Source of the DNA: Macrostomum hystrix
Taxonomy: Eukaryota; Platyhelminthes; Macrostomidae
Length of the DNA: 64,000 nucleotides
NCBI GenBank assembly: GCA_950097015.1
Contig: CATNEN010000038.1
Span: forward strand, 30,286,501-30,350,500
Direction of reading: 5' to 3'
Position 1 is the stretch's first letter, and each line of letters begins with the position of its first letter. Under the pieces are notes generated by a model. The model worked only from the letters and a program-made list of their open reading frames with translations. It was not told the origin of the DNA and ran no database searches. The translations under genes were made by a program, and so were the position numbers. This document shows positions 1 to 11,650 of this stretch, piece by piece.

Positions 1-1370
1 AAATTTAGGGTTCCTGCTTCGATTCTCCACAAATTTAGGGGTTTTTGCTTCGATTCTACACAAATTTAGGGTTCCTGCTCCGATTCTCCACAAATTTAGG
101 GTTCCTGCTTCGATTCTTCACAAATTTAGGGTTCCTGCTTCGATTCTACACAAACCAAGGGTTCCTGCTTCGATTCTACACAAACCTAGGGTTCCTGCTT
201 CGATTCTACACAAACCTAGGGTTCCTGCTTCGATTCTACACAAACCTAGGGTTCCTGCTTCGATTCTACACAAACCTAGGGTTCCTGCTTCGATTCTGAA
301 CTAACTTGGGGTTCCTGCTTCGATTCTACACAAACCTAGGGTTCCTGCTTCGATTCTACACAAACCTAGGGTTCCTGCTTCGATTCTACACAAATTTAGG
401 GTTCCTAATTCGATTCTACACAAACCTAGGGTTCCTGCTTCGATTCTGAACTAACTTGGGGTTCCTGCTTCGATTCTACACAAACCTAGGGTTCCTGCTT
501 CGATTCTACACAAACCTAGGGTTCCTGCTTCGATTCTACACAAAGTTGGGGTTCCTGCTTCGATTCTACACAAATTTAGGGTTCCTACTTCGATTCTACA
601 CAAATTTAGAGTTCCTGCTTCGATTCTGAACTAACTTGGGGTTCCTGCTTCGATTCTACACAAACCAAGGGTTCCTGCTTCGATTCTACACAAACCTAGG
701 GTTCCTGCTTCGATTCTACACAAACCTAGGGTTCCTGCTTCGATTCTACACAAACCTAGGGTTCCTGCTTCGATTCTGAACTAACTTGGGGTTCCTGCTT
801 CGATTCTACACAAACCTAGGGTTCCTGCTTCGATTCTACACAAAGTTGGGGTTCCTGCTTCGATTCTACACAAATTTAGGGTTCCTACTTCGATTCTACA
901 CAAATTTAGGGTTCCTGCTTCGATTCTGCGCTAACTTGGGGTTCCTGCTTCGATTCTACACAAACCTAGGGTTCCTGCTTCGATTCTACACAAACCTAGG
1001 GTTCCTGCTTTGATTCTGCACTAACTTGGGGTTCCTGCTTCGATTCTACACAAACCTAGGGTTCCTGCTTCGATTCTACACAAAGTTAGGGTTCCTGCTT
1101 CGATTCTACACAAATTTAGGGTTCCTACTTCGATTCTACACAAACCTAGGGTTCCTGCTTCGATTCTACACAAAATGTAGGGTTCCTGCTTCGATTCTGC
1201 ACTAACTTGGGGTTCCTGCTTCGATTCTACACAAATTTAGGGTTCCTAATTCGATTCTACACAAACCTAGGGTTCCTGCTTCGATTCTACACAAATTTAG
1301 GGTTCCTGCTTCGATTCTGCACTAACTTGGGGTTCCTGCTTCGATTCTCCACCAAGCCAGGGTTTCTGCT
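1..1370. repeat. Minisatellite, about 30-bp unit
   Basis: Direct repeats of about 30 bp run from the window edge. The core is CTAGGGTTCCTGCTTCGATT followed by CTACACAAAC. Variants include ACTAACTTGGGG in place of ACAAACCTAGGG, and these recur as blocks, so the array has some higher-order order. The unit length is a multiple of 3, so long repetitive reading frames appear; I regard them as non-coding. The array is cut by the left edge. Confidence 0.95.
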
Positions 1371-1834
1371 TTGAATTTGGTGTTTCTGGTTAGCAACTAA
1401 ATATGTGTGAGCTCAAGACTTGACATTCTTAGAGCCTTAATCCCACAGCACAACTGCCTGCTCACGTTTCTTAATCACAATATCCCAAGCTAAAAGACTA
1501 CACATCACCACTCGAGCTCCCGATGCAACGGACCACCCGAAAGGTAAAACCTTAGATTTGTGTTTACCAAACTGCCACCTTACCAGTCTCTCCTTGCGTG
1601 CCGGCCAACCAGTGTAACCTATACTCACCTTTGTGAATTACTAGTAAAATTTACCCAAAAAGAGCATGATAATTTCTGTTATTTATACAGTGGAGCCTGG
1701 CGGTATATGCGGATTGGCTATTGTTTGCCTAAGTGACGCATGAAATTCTGCAGTGCATGAGGTGCGTTGCACTGGCCAAAGTAAAATGGTTCAGAATTAA
1801 AGAAAAGCGGGGCGAAGGATAGTTTAGGAGTCCA

Positions 1835-2800
1835 TTCGATTCCAGTTTCATTCGATTCCAGTTTCATTCGATTCCAGTTTCATTCGATTCCAGTTTCATT
1901 CGATTCCAGTTTCATTCGATTCCAGTTTCATTCGATTCCAGTTTCATTCGATTCCAGTTTCATTCGATTCCAGTTTCATTCGATTCCAGTTTCATTCGAT
2001 TCCAGCTTCATTCGATTCCAGTTTCATTCGATTCCAGTTTCATTCGATTCTAGCTTCATTCGATTCCAGTTTCATTCGATTCCAGGAATTCCAGTTTCAT
2101 TCGATTCCAGTTTCATTCGATTCCAGTTTCATTCGATTCCAGTTTCATTCGATTCCAGTTTCATTCGATTCCAGTTTCATTCGATTCCAGTTTCATTCGA
2201 TTCCAGCTTCATTCGATTCCAGTTTCATTCGATTCCAGTTTCATTCGATTCTAGCTTCATTCGATTCCAGTTTCATTCGATTCCAGGAATTCCAGTTTCA
2301 TTCGATTCCAGTTTCATTCGATTCCAGTTTCATTCGATTCCAGTTTCATTCGATTCCAGTTTCAATTGATTCCAGTTTCATTCGATTCCAGTTTCATTCG
2401 ATTCCAGTTTCATTCGATTCCAGTTTCATTCGATTCCAGTTTCATTCGATTCCAGTTTCATTCGATTTCAGTTTCATTCGATTCTAGCTTCATTCGATTC
2501 CAGTTTCATTCGATTCCAGTTTCATTCGATTCCAGTTTCATTCGATTCCAGTTTCATTCGATTCCAGTTTCATTCGATTCCAGTTTCATTCGATTCCAGT
2601 TTCATTCGATTCCAGTTTCATTCGATTCCAGTTTCATTCGATTCCAGTTTCATTCGATTCCAGTTTCATTCGATTCCAGTTTCATTCGATTCCAGTTTCA
2701 TTCGATTCCAGTTTCATTCGATTCCAGTTTCATTCGATTCCAGTTTCATTCGATTCCAGGAATTCCAGTTTCATTCGATTCCAGTTTCATTCGATTCCAG
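1835..2800. repeat. Minisatellite, 16-bp unit (CAGTTTCATTCGATTC)
   Basis: Near-perfect tandem copies of a 16-bp unit. A GGAATTCCAG interruption recurs at about 2087, 2285 and 2759, showing that blocks of units were duplicated together. The repeated reading frame SIPVSFDSSFIRFQFH is an artefact of the array. Confidence 0.95.
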
Positions 2801-3312
2801 TTAATCCGTCTAGTCCTTTTACTAAAAATCTTTCAGGAATAAGCCCCACAAAAAGATGAAACATAGGTTTTCCTGCACTAGAAAGAAGTTAAAGAAATTG
2901 GATAACTTAAAAAGCAGACATTGTACGCAGGTTGAACCCAGGCACAGGCAGTATAAATAGCCAACCTAAAACAGAATGTGGAGCACTAAGCCTTTGAGCT
3001 CAAGTTAACGGCGCAGCCTAATTTTTTTCAGATCAGGTAGACAATTCGCGCTGGAAAAATTTATCCCCATGGATGGGACAATCCCCCTTATCTTCCAGGA
3101 ATTCCAGATAGCCAACCCTGCTGGCAGAGGTCGGGTTTCGTCACATTATCTCGTCTAGTCCAAAATTCCCATCTGCTAACTGGCTGATAATAGAAATCAC
3201 TAAGCTGGGAGAGGCTGTCTCAGCCAGTTAGGGAGCTATCAGTTTTACCTGTCATAAGTTCGTCAAAACTAACGCGCCTCTGTTTCACTTAGCAACTATT
3301 TCTAGTCATCAT
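2801..3312. other. Unassigned intergenic DNA
   Basis: About 500 bp between two repeats. I see no exon-like frame with splice sites and no RNA gene here. Confidence 0.5.
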
Positions 3313-3626
3313 TTGGTGACACTGGACCTGCAGCCAGCGAGGAGGCAATTCTGCTCATTAGTGTTGACTCCTGAGCACACACGCACACAGATACTGTACA
3401 CGCTCACACAGGTGTGTACATCTGCCCTGACTTTCTCATCGTCAGGCAGTGTACACTCTCACTGTGCCTTGGAGGTTGGCCCTCAAGGGCGTGAATTGCA
3501 CGACAAGCCCCCAAGCCTTCTCTCCGCTGCTGCGCCCAAAATGAATGTGGCCTCGCCGCGGAATCGAACTCAGGCACCTTGGTGCGAGAGGCAAACGCGT
3601 TAACCGCTGTTTCACTCACCTCCCCA
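3313..3626 (-). mobile_element. tRNA-derived SINE, family 1, copy a
   Basis: Read on the minus strand, the head has the Pol III B-box-like GAGTTCGATTCC near 3560. A conserved body follows (CTTGGGGGCTTGTCGTGCAA, then TGTACACTGCCTGACGATGA), then CTGGCTGCAGGTC and CCAGTGTCACC. The same body occurs at about 14.55-14.76, 17.8-18.1, 50.0-50.14 and 59.6-59.95 kb in both orientations, so it is a dispersed family. I infer tRNA ancestry from the B box only; no intact tRNA fold was found. Confidence 0.8.
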
Positions 3627-4265
3627 GAACCAATATCGCACCGACTGTACCAGTGTCACATCGACAGCCACCAAATCATGCTGAAACCATTTCAACAGCT
3701 GGACACAATGAGTCATCGGTGCAGGTATCTAAGCAACACAATTTGAAAGTACAGGCAAAGTAAAATAAAATATAACATAGATATAGCAAATCGATACATC
3801 ACCCAACCCTCTTGACTCCTGCCAAAGACACTGCAAGTCCGTGGATTTTATTTTAAGGCGGAGAGCTTAACAATTAATTTTTTTACTTTATTCCCCATCA
3901 CTCAATTTATTCTCGTTTCGATCATTTGCACTTTTAATAGATAACATCCAACTGTGGGGTTACATCGCGCACGCCTGCGTTTCTGAAGGAAATGAGAATT
4001 TAAGACCGAACTAGGCTATTATCTAATCCGTCTGACATGAATTAATTAGATTTGCCAATCAAAAATTCCTCAAAACGTGTTAAATTCATGCTTTAGCTGA
4101 CATGCGTGCCTTGTCTTTAGTTGGACTGATAAGTTCTCAGGTAAAAGTAACGTCATGAACTAAGACAATCACAGACTTCTGCTTGTGTTTCCTTAAAAAC
4201 ATTTGCCTCATTGCTCGAACCAAAGAATAAAATGACAACTATTTATAATAAGTTCTACTCGGATT
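3627..4265. other. Unassigned intergenic DNA
   Basis: AT-rich non-repetitive DNA. I see no credible exon. An ATG-started frame at 4211 runs directly into the next array and is not a gene. Confidence 0.5.
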
Positions 4266-4267
4266 AT

Positions 4268-6110
4268 AGCCATAGCTTCGATTCTGATCTAGGTCTCAGC
4301 TTCGATTCTGATCTAGGTCTCAGCTTCGATTCTGATCTAGGTCTCAGCTTCGATTCTGATCTAGGTCTCAGCTTCGATTCTGATCTAGGTCTCTAGCTTC
4401 GATTCTGATCTAGGTCTCAGCTTCGATTCTGATCTAGGTCTTTAGCTTCGATTCTGATCTAGGTTTCTAGCTTCGATTCTGATCTAGGTCTCTAGCTTCG
4501 ATTCTGGTCTAGGTCTCAGCTTCGATTCTGGTCTAGGTCTCAGCTTCGATTCTGATCTAGGTCTCTAGCTTCGATTCTGATCTAGGTCTCTAGCTTCGAT
4601 TCTGATCTAGGTATCTAGCTTCGATTTTGATCTAGGTATCTAGCTTCGATTCTGATCTAGGTCTCAGCTTCGATTCTGATCTAGGTCTCTAGCTTCGATT
4701 CTGATCTAGGTCTCTAGCTTCGATTCTGATCTAGGTATCTAGCTTTGATTCTGATCTAGGTCTCTAGCTTGGATTCTGATCTAGGTCTCTAGCTTCGATT
4801 CTGGTCTAGGTCTCTAGCTTCGATTCTGATCTAGGTCTCTAGCTTCGATTCTAATCTAGGTCTCTAGCTTCGATTATGATCAAGGACTCTCCCTTCGATT
4901 CTGATCTAGGTCTCTAGCTTCGATTCTGATCTAGGTATCTAGCTTCGATTCTGATCTAGGTCTCCTGCTTCGATTCTGATCTAGGTCTCTAGCATCGATT
5001 CTGACCTAGGTCTCTAGCTTCGATTCTGATCTAGGTCTCAGCTTCGATTCTGATCTAGGTCTCAGCTTCGATTCTGATCTAGGTCTCTAGCTTCGATTCT
5101 GATCTAGGTCTCTAGCTTCGATTCTGATCTAGGTCTCTAGCTTCGATTCTGATCTAGGTATCTAGCTTCGATTCTGATATAGGTCTCAGCTTCGATTCTG
5201 ATCTAGGTCTCTAGCTTCGATTCTGATCAAGGTCTCTCCCTTCGATTCTGATCTAGGTCTCTAGCTTCGATTCTGATCTAGGTCTCTAGCTTCGATTCTG
5301 ATCTAGGTCTCTAGCTTCGATTATGATCAAGGACTCTCCCTTCGATTCTGATCTAGGTCTCTAGCTTCGATTCTGATCTAGGTCTCTAGCTTCGATTCTG
5401 ATCTAGGTCTCTAGCTTCGATTCTGATCTAGGTCTCCAGCTTCGATTCTGATCTAGGTCTCTAGCATCGATTCTGATCTAGGTCTCTAGCTTCGATTCTG
5501 ATCTAGGTCTCAGCTTCGATTCTGATCTAGGTCTCTAGCTTCGATTCTGATCTAGGTCTCTAGCTTCGATTCTGATCTTGGTCTCTAGCTTCGATTCTGA
5601 TCTAGGTATCTAGCTTCGATTCTGATATAGGTCTCAGCTTCGATTCTGATCTAGGTCTCTAGCTTCGATTCTGATCAAGGTCTCAGCTTCGATTCTGATC
5701 TAGATCTCAGCTTCGATTCTGATCAAGGTCTCTCCCTTCGATTCTGATCTAGGTCTCTAGCTTCGATTCTGATCTAGGTCTCTAGCTTCGATTCTGATCT
5801 AGGTCTCTAGCTTCGATTCTGATCTAGGTCTCTAGCTTCGATTCTGATCTAGGTCTCAGCTTCGATTCTGATCTAGGTCTCTAGCTTCGATTCTGATCTA
5901 GGTCTCAGCTTCGATTCTGATCCAGGTATCTAGCTTCGATTCTGATCTAGGTCTCTAGCTTCGATTCTGATCCAGGTCTCTAGCTTCGATTCTGATCTTG
6001 GTCTCTAGCTTCGATTCTGATCTAGGTCTCAGCTTCGATTCTGATCTAGGTCTCTAGCTTCGATTCTGATCTAGGTCTCTAGCTTCGATTCTGATCTAGG
6101 TATCTCCCTT
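4268..6110. repeat. Minisatellite, 23-25-bp unit (AGCTTCGATTCTGATCTAGG + TCTCT)
   Basis: About 75 tandem copies. The spacer after CTAGGTCT alternates between TAGC and AGC, giving 25- and 23-bp units, and some units carry GATCAAGGTCTCTCCC. It shares the TTCGATTCT core with the array at 1-1370. Confidence 0.95.
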
Positions 6111-7033
6111 CACATTTACTTCTTCTATAACATAAGCCTGTGGTTAATGTAATAAAGAAGTAGTAAAATAATAATCATCAGGGCTGAGTATAAATTGACA
6201 CCTCAAATTGAGTTCGGACTCTGAGTGACTGCATGCGGCTCAGAGTCCCACTCTGACGGGTTTGAGAATGCAATCAAAGCGCGACAAACAAATCGATGAA
6301 ATTTTCCTACTATCCTACTCTATCCTATCTTAGTTTCAAGTTTTTCCTATTTTAGGACTAGCGTGCCTGTGTAAAAAGGCATGGCGATAAGTACTATCTT
6401 GTTTATTTTGGCGTGCAAAAATGGCGTCGAAATTGAAAAGTTTATTAGTTTCTATGGGGATATAACAGTCGAGCTGTCGATTTAGAATCCCAAATATTAA
6501 ATCAAGTTGATTTCGTCGAAGGAGATTGCTCCAAGATCGGGACATTGGACACAGGAGGGTTGTCTGACATATACTCACTAGCATGAGGTGCAGTAAAATG
6601 AGTAGTGGATAGAAATTTAATTCATTAGCGGTGAGCACTTCTGTGAAGTTCTACTTAGTCCCACATCGTTGCTGGCAATGGCATTACTGGCTACTCAAAT
6701 TATTTGAATACAGATTTTTTCTGCACAAGACAATAACTTATCTTTTAATTTTCAGAATGTCAGAATCAGCCAGACAATATATGGAGCTGTCCGGACCGGA
6801 TGGCGTTATCAAACTTAAATGATTATTGTATTAGAAGCCTAGCTGGTTGTGACATAGACGTTTCGCGAGCACAGTTTCTAATAATTCAAATGGGCCGGCA
6901 GCTGGCCAGAAGGCGATGGAGGCATTCCATATTGTGCTTATAATAAGCCGTTTGTTTGCCAATCCGGCCAGAGTATTGTCTGCATTAACTGCAGCTTCTC
7001 TCTGCCACCCACCCCTTTCAATCTCCTGTGCAT
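6111..7033. other. Unassigned DNA downstream of the ANF-receptor-like gene
   Basis: This should contain the 3' part of the minus-strand receptor gene if it continues locally. A minus-strand frame at 6336-6638 has a short hydrophobic run (LLILLHLMLVS) but no recognisable domain. I assign nothing. Confidence 0.4.
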
Positions 7034-8059
7034 TCACACATGCCCCAGTGCTGTAGTGTTTAGGAGGCCATGCAGGCCGCTAGGGAGAGGGCCGCAGGAA
7101 ATTAAGAAATCAATGTCACTAACCAGCTGTCCCCAATATCGGTCCTTCGCATCTGCAGCGTCTGGCTTCCCCTGCAGTCCATTCCTTTCCTCCCACCTCT
7201 TATTTCTCTGTGTATAGCCGCGCCAGCTATTAAGCATGAATTCAGTCTCACCTGAGAATTTAGTGGACACTCTTTCGTGCAGAATGCGCTGATAGAGCGA
7301 GGCTGTGCTCGAGTCGTTCTGCCGGCCCTCTTCAATCAGCGAGTCAACGTAGACGTATTCGTAGCGGAAGCTTGGCTCCAGCTTTAGCTGATGATCTAGA
7401 GCTTGCTGAATGAGCTTGCACTGCACAAAATCCAGATAATAGTGCGGCGGGCGCTTTGTCATCACATTGTTCATTGTCACATAGAACACACCGCTCCAGT
7501 GACCAAGTCGGCGAATAAAAGTTCTGAGCGCTTTAATGATTTCATCAGCCGTAGTGCCGATGCGTATCGTCTGCTTCATGTTGACCAGGTTGCTTGATAT
7601 GGCTCCAGTGGACACTACTGCGTCCGTTGGCTTCAGCATGTACTGCTGGACATTGTTCATTGGGTAGGAGCAGGGCACCCCGACGATGAATCTCGGCTCG
7701 AATCTCTCCAGACCGGTGCTGCGCTGGGCGCAGGTCAGATTGATGATCTGCTTCAGCGAGACATTGTGCTCGCAGCCGAAATCAACGTAGACCTCGTGCA
7801 AGTTTACTCTATTAGCTAGAGCCTGGCGTACTAAGCGGTGCTGCTTGGCCAGGTGAAAAACTGGCCTTAGCAACTGTATGGGACTCATCACCTCTAGCTG
7901 TGTGTCATAGTCGGATGCCAACACTAGAGCTGTGACATTGGCTGGCTCTTTGGTCAGACCCGGCGCTCCAGCTGCTGCGGGCCTCACTAAATTGTCAATA
8001 GAAGCAAGAGCAAGCAAAACAGCCGGAAGCAGCAACTGCCAGCTGTATCTCGGTGACAT
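7034..8059 (-). CDS. ANF-receptor-type ligand-binding domain protein A, 5' exons (partial)
   Basis: The start at 8059 opens a signal peptide (hydrophobic LLLPAVLLALASI). The next ~260 residues read like the periplasmic-binding-fold ectodomain of ANF/guanylate cyclase-type receptors: Cys pairs (FGCEHN, NLTCAQR, VGVPCSYP), then DAVVSTGAISSNLV in the place of the family's conserved 'VLTSGA' stretch, then an FVQC helix. Exon 1 is 8059-7252, with donor TCAG|GTGAGA in phase 1. The best acceptor is GCTGCAG|AT, with exon 2 starting at 7152 and restoring the frame as DAKDRYWGQLVSDIDFLISC. The frame ends at 7034. No membrane segment, kinase-like or cyclase domain is visible, so the 3' exons are missing, distant or lost. 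A second gene of the same type starts at 22919. Whether it is a cyclase, a clearance receptor or another ANF-fold receptor cannot be decided. Confidence 0.7.
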   Translation of the reverse strand: MSPRYSWQLLLPAVLLALASIDNLVRPAAAGAPGLTKEPANVTALVLASDYDTQLEVMSPIQLLRPVFHLAKQHRLVRQALANRVNLHEVYVDFGCEHNVSLKQIINLTCAQRSTGLERFEPRFIVGVPCSYPMNNVQQYMLKPTDAVVSTGAISSNLVNMKQTIRIGTTADEIIKALRTFIRRLGHWSGVFYVTMNNVMTKRPPHYYLDFVQCKLIQQALDHQLKLEPSFRYEYVYVDSLIEEGRQNDSSTASLYQRILHERVSTKFSGETEFMLNSWRGYTQRNKRWEERNGLQGKPDAADAKDRYWGQLVSDIDFLISCGPLPSGLHGLLNTTALGHV

Positions 8060-8532
8060 TAAGTTAAGATTTGTATTTGAAATATTGAATACTGAGTCTT
8101 TTTTGATAAATTAAAATAAATTCTAGAAAAATTAGTCTTTTTTAGGATTGCGTGCACCAAAGATACAGCTAGATTTATAGCGTTATAGTCCTCAACCGAT
8201 CTCAACTTTGTGAGCGGGGGGCTGCTCACACATACGCTCTCTTTCACTCTTTCCCTCTCCTTTCTTCTGGATGACTTCTGGGGTACATGAAGCCCTCCCC
8301 AGCAAGGCTGAGAGCCAATGGGAGTGACCGGTCTACACACAAGACCACGCCAGCGCAGTTCAGTATACTCGCAAAGCAAGAGTGACGTGAAATCGGATTA
8401 GACTAGTGAACTCGGTTACTAAGGCGGTGATCGTTACATCAGTGACACAAAAAATCATCGTCCGGTTTTCGGTGTGGCTCCGATAGGCCCATAGCAATTG
8501 ACATTCGCACACATTGAAGATTCTACGCTATT
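8060..8532. other. 5' flank of receptor A
   Basis: No repeat or gene recognised. Promoter elements cannot be assigned. Confidence 0.4.
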
Positions 8533-9110
8533 AAAACACGCTCAAACACTCGTAGACAAAAAGAACTCAAATTATGCTTAGTTGATCAATATTGGAAGAA
8601 AATTTTGATCTTCGCCGATGCATTTGACGGATTACTAGATGCATTTGAATTATTTTATTAATAATAATAATTAATAATTGATTACACCTGCCCAATTGGG
8701 TCAGATGTGCAGCCGACAGCACAGCCCCGCAGCTAATGCGTGGCGCACCTGATGGCTGTGTACGGCTGTTCAGTCCATGGACGGGGGGGGACGCCACACC
8801 CACCTTCAATTACCCCAGCTAATGCTGGTACCCACTTCAGCTGGGTGAACTGAAGCACTACAGAGTTAAGTGTCTTGCTAAAGGACACAAATTATTTCAG
8901 TGGAGTCGGGAATCGAACCCCCGACCTTCAAGTTGCGAGTCCGACGCTCTAACCACCAGGCTACAACCCCTCCCTAAGCTAAAACCTCTCCTTGTAATTA
9001 AAAATACGCTCAAATAGACAAAAAAGACCTCAAATTATGCATTAGTTGATCAATATTGAAAGATAATTTTGATCTTCGCCGATGCATTTGACGGATTAGT
9101 AGAGAATTAA
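8533..9110. repeat. ~105-bp direct repeats flanking a SINE
   Basis: The stretch 8533-8640 (ACGCTCAAA..., TTGATCAATATTGGAAG, GATCTTCGCCGATGCATTTG ACGGATTA) returns with few differences at 9003-9103. The family-2 SINE lies between them. Confidence 0.8.
8688..8972 (-). mobile_element. tRNA-derived SINE, family 2, full-length-like copy
   Basis: The minus strand has a strong B box, GGGGGTTCGATTCCCGACTC, near 8910-8925. The plus-strand view shows AGTGTCTTGCTAAAGGACAC, a stretch common in invertebrate tRNA-type SINEs, and CACCTGCCCAATTGGGTCAG at the other end. A truncated relative lies at about 47298-47398. Confidence 0.75.
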
Positions 9111-9901
9111 TAAAAATCTGATGTATTAGCTGAATTATTGTATTGCAGCATCGGATTTGGGAGACACACCCCAATTTTCATGCAAGCAGAGCAGCAATTT
9201 TCTGTGCATCTTTTCTGCTATGCTTTTGTGCTGAAAGAACGCAAGAACTTGAATTTGCATGGAGTGAGGCTGTGTGTCCTGTAATTTAGGCGGCATCTGT
9301 CAGGCCTCACTAATTTGAGCACACCCTTTCTAGTCTGCGGCCCTGTTGACTTAGACCCTGCAGATGATGTGACTAATATTTTCTAGGCTTTCTGGCCCGA
9401 AGCGCAGGACTCTGAAAAATGTAAAAAGACAGACCTTATCCTTATTTGAGTAGGATCCTAGCTTACTCGGACATTGAGTAGTATGACACAGAAATTCATA
9501 CTGCTTCTAATGGTTCCTCTCGTTTTACCTGGCGCGTGCTCGCGCCAGAGCCATTTGCAGCCAAAACTATGGGTTCTAGTGTCAGAGATCGAAAAATGTA
9601 AAATGAAAAATTAGCAAGGTTCTAAATATTCTACAGTTGTAAATCATGATCCCGTTTTATGCCCACGTTTGAGCTGAATCAAATTCCTCAAACAGTTGAC
9701 AAATTGTCAAGAGACGTCGTTTTCTGTTTCGCATTTGTGAAGAATCAACAAGAGTTGATTTACGAAAATCGCTGCAATTTACGAGCTTAAAACTAAAACT
9801 TTATAAAGTTAACTGTGCTACTAAGTCTTCCAGAGAGACAATCTAATAGTTTAATCTAAACATGCGAAAAAAATTGGATTTGACTTGGTTAAAAATTTTC
9901 A
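9111..9901. other. Unassigned intergenic DNA
   Basis: No exon, RNA gene or tandem repeat recognised. Confidence 0.4.
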
Positions 9902-10480
9902 CTCTAAGCCAGGGATAGGCAAACTTATTTGCTGGCGGGCCAAAGAGAGTACCTAAAAGACGACAGCGGGCCGCATTGACTGTATAAATATGAAATAGGG
10001 GAGAGATGAGACACGGGAGAGATTAGACACGGGAGAGATTAGATACGGGAGAGATGAGACACAGAAGAGATGAGACACGGGAGAGATTAGACACGGGAGA
10101 GATAAGACACGGGAGAGATGAGACACGGGAGAGATTAGACACGGGAGAGATGAGACACAGGAGAGATTAGACACGGGAGAGATAAGACACAGGAGAGATT
10201 AGACACGGGAGAGATGAGACACAGGAGAGATTAGACACGGGAGAGATAAGACACAGGAGAGATTAGACACGGGAGAGATGAGACACGGGAGAGATGAGAC
10301 ACGGGAGAGATGAGACACGGGAGAGATGAGACACGGGAGAGATGAGACACGGGAGAGATTAGACACGGGAGAGATGAAACAGGACACTGTAGATGTCAGA
10401 AGGGGCAACGGGCCGGATTTGGGAGCTTCGAGGGCCGCATCTGGCCCGCGGGCCGTGGTTTGCCGACCCCTGCTCTAAGC
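9902..10480. mobile_element. hAT-type non-autonomous element, copy 1, with target duplication
   Basis: The element proper is 9910-10472. Its left end, CAGGGATAGGCAAACTTATT, pairs with the inverted right end, CAGGGGTCGGCAAACCAC. It is flanked by a perfect 8-bp direct repeat, CTCTAAGC (9902-9909 and 10473-10480), as expected for hAT transposition. Between the ends lie GC-rich arms (GCGGGCC...) and about 23 copies of a 16-bp satellite, GAGATGAGACACGGGA with GATTAGAC variants (10010-10378). It has no transposase, so it would need one in trans. Confidence 0.92.
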
Positions 10481-11514
10481 AGACGGTGGTGGCAGCGGTG
10501 GGATCGAATCTATGTGAATTTGATTGATAGCTTACAACTTGATAGTTAGCTTCCGTCATACTTTTGTGAGTAAAACGGCTAGTTATTGGATGGGAATTTA
10601 CCACTATACTTATTTTACCTAAAAAGGCTTCTTTACTGAAAGCAGAATTTTAGTGTTGATTTGTAAAGAGGCAGTAAAATAGCGATACATCCAAACTAGC
10701 CTTAACTGTGGGGTTTAGCTGTGGCCTACTACAATAGTACAACCTTTCACATAACGAAGCAAATATCACATCACATTTTATGGTTCCTTCAGCTGCAGAA
10801 AATGGAATATTTCTTATGAATAATAACAAGAAACGACAAATGCCTTCTAAGCAAATACTCTAGAACAGCTTATAATGGAGTATTGTGTGAAGTTGCGATT
10901 GAAGAGAATGCATAGAAAATACGAAAAGATAGCTAAGCCTTCTGATTATCTGAAAGGCCTGAGAAGATAATCAGCGCATATAACTCGCACAGTTGTTGCT
11001 TTCCCACAATTGAGAAAACCTGCAGTTGGGTCACTGCATGGCCACGCATTTTGCTTGTCCAGCTTTGCAGCACGAAAAAGAAATACAGAATGGCTTTCTG
11101 AATACAAGAGCTTAGCTGAATAATTAGAGGAAGTTTAGTGGGGCGAAACTAGAGGGAGACTTGCAAACCTCTAATTGAGGAAAAGGCTCAATTAAAATTT
11201 TGCCACATCATGTTGGAGTCTGTAGTTAAACAACGGAGCAGTCAACACGACTGCTCTTTGCTATACTATATTCTCACCTGCGATGGCGTCACAAAGCTGC
11301 TAAGTAATGCGATGTTTGAGGTCACTAAGTATCTAAATATTCCCTCGAACAATCGCAGAATAAAGAATCTGCGATCCTCCATAAACATTACTGAAAGTAG
11401 TAATAAAGGCTTTAATGAAAACGTTTGATGAAAAGTTAATCTAGGCATTTTGAAAGTACGCTATAATTTAAGACTGTCTTAATGCATAGCAGTTTGCATT
11501 TGATTAAGTATAGA
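10481..11514. other. Unassigned intergenic DNA
   Basis: AT-rich. A 72-codon plus-strand frame at 11210 has no recognisable motif and I do not call it a gene. Confidence 0.4.
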
Positions 11515-11650
11515 ATAATACCCCCCTGATTTCGTTTCTTTGGCCTAGGAAAGGCTGAGGACGCGTTTCTTGGCCGAGGCGAAGCCGAGGCCCAGAAGCG
11601 CAATCCGAAGCCGTTCCAATGCCATAGACAACGAGTTCAGGGGGTATTAT
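11515..11650. mobile_element. Small MITE-like element with ATAATACCCCCTGA ends
   Basis: The left end, ATAATACCCCCCTGATTTCG, is inverted at the right end (GAGTTCAGGGGGTATTAT). The interior is GC-rich (GGCCGAGGCGAAGCCGAGGCC) in AT-rich surroundings. It has no coding capacity. Target duplication is unclear. Confidence 0.65.

Noticed and set aside
1-1370. Telomere at the window start (CTAGGGTT motif)
   Set aside because: The 30-bp unit is not a telomere repeat; TAGGG occurs only once per unit and the array has a complex consensus.
6336-6822. Overlapping short frames with a hydrophobic run
   Set aside because: No domain, no splice context and low complexity of match; they look like chance frames.
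7034-7111. 44-bp mini-intron (GTTAGT...CCCTAG) that would extend receptor A to 6831
   Set aside because: It would remove SDIDFLISCG, which fits the ANF fold well, and the added residues match no domain. Kept only as a remote alternative.
8888-8972. tRNA gene suggested by GGTTCGATTCCC-type B box
   Set aside because: No complete cloverleaf could be read; the sequence continues into a SINE body repeated elsewhere.
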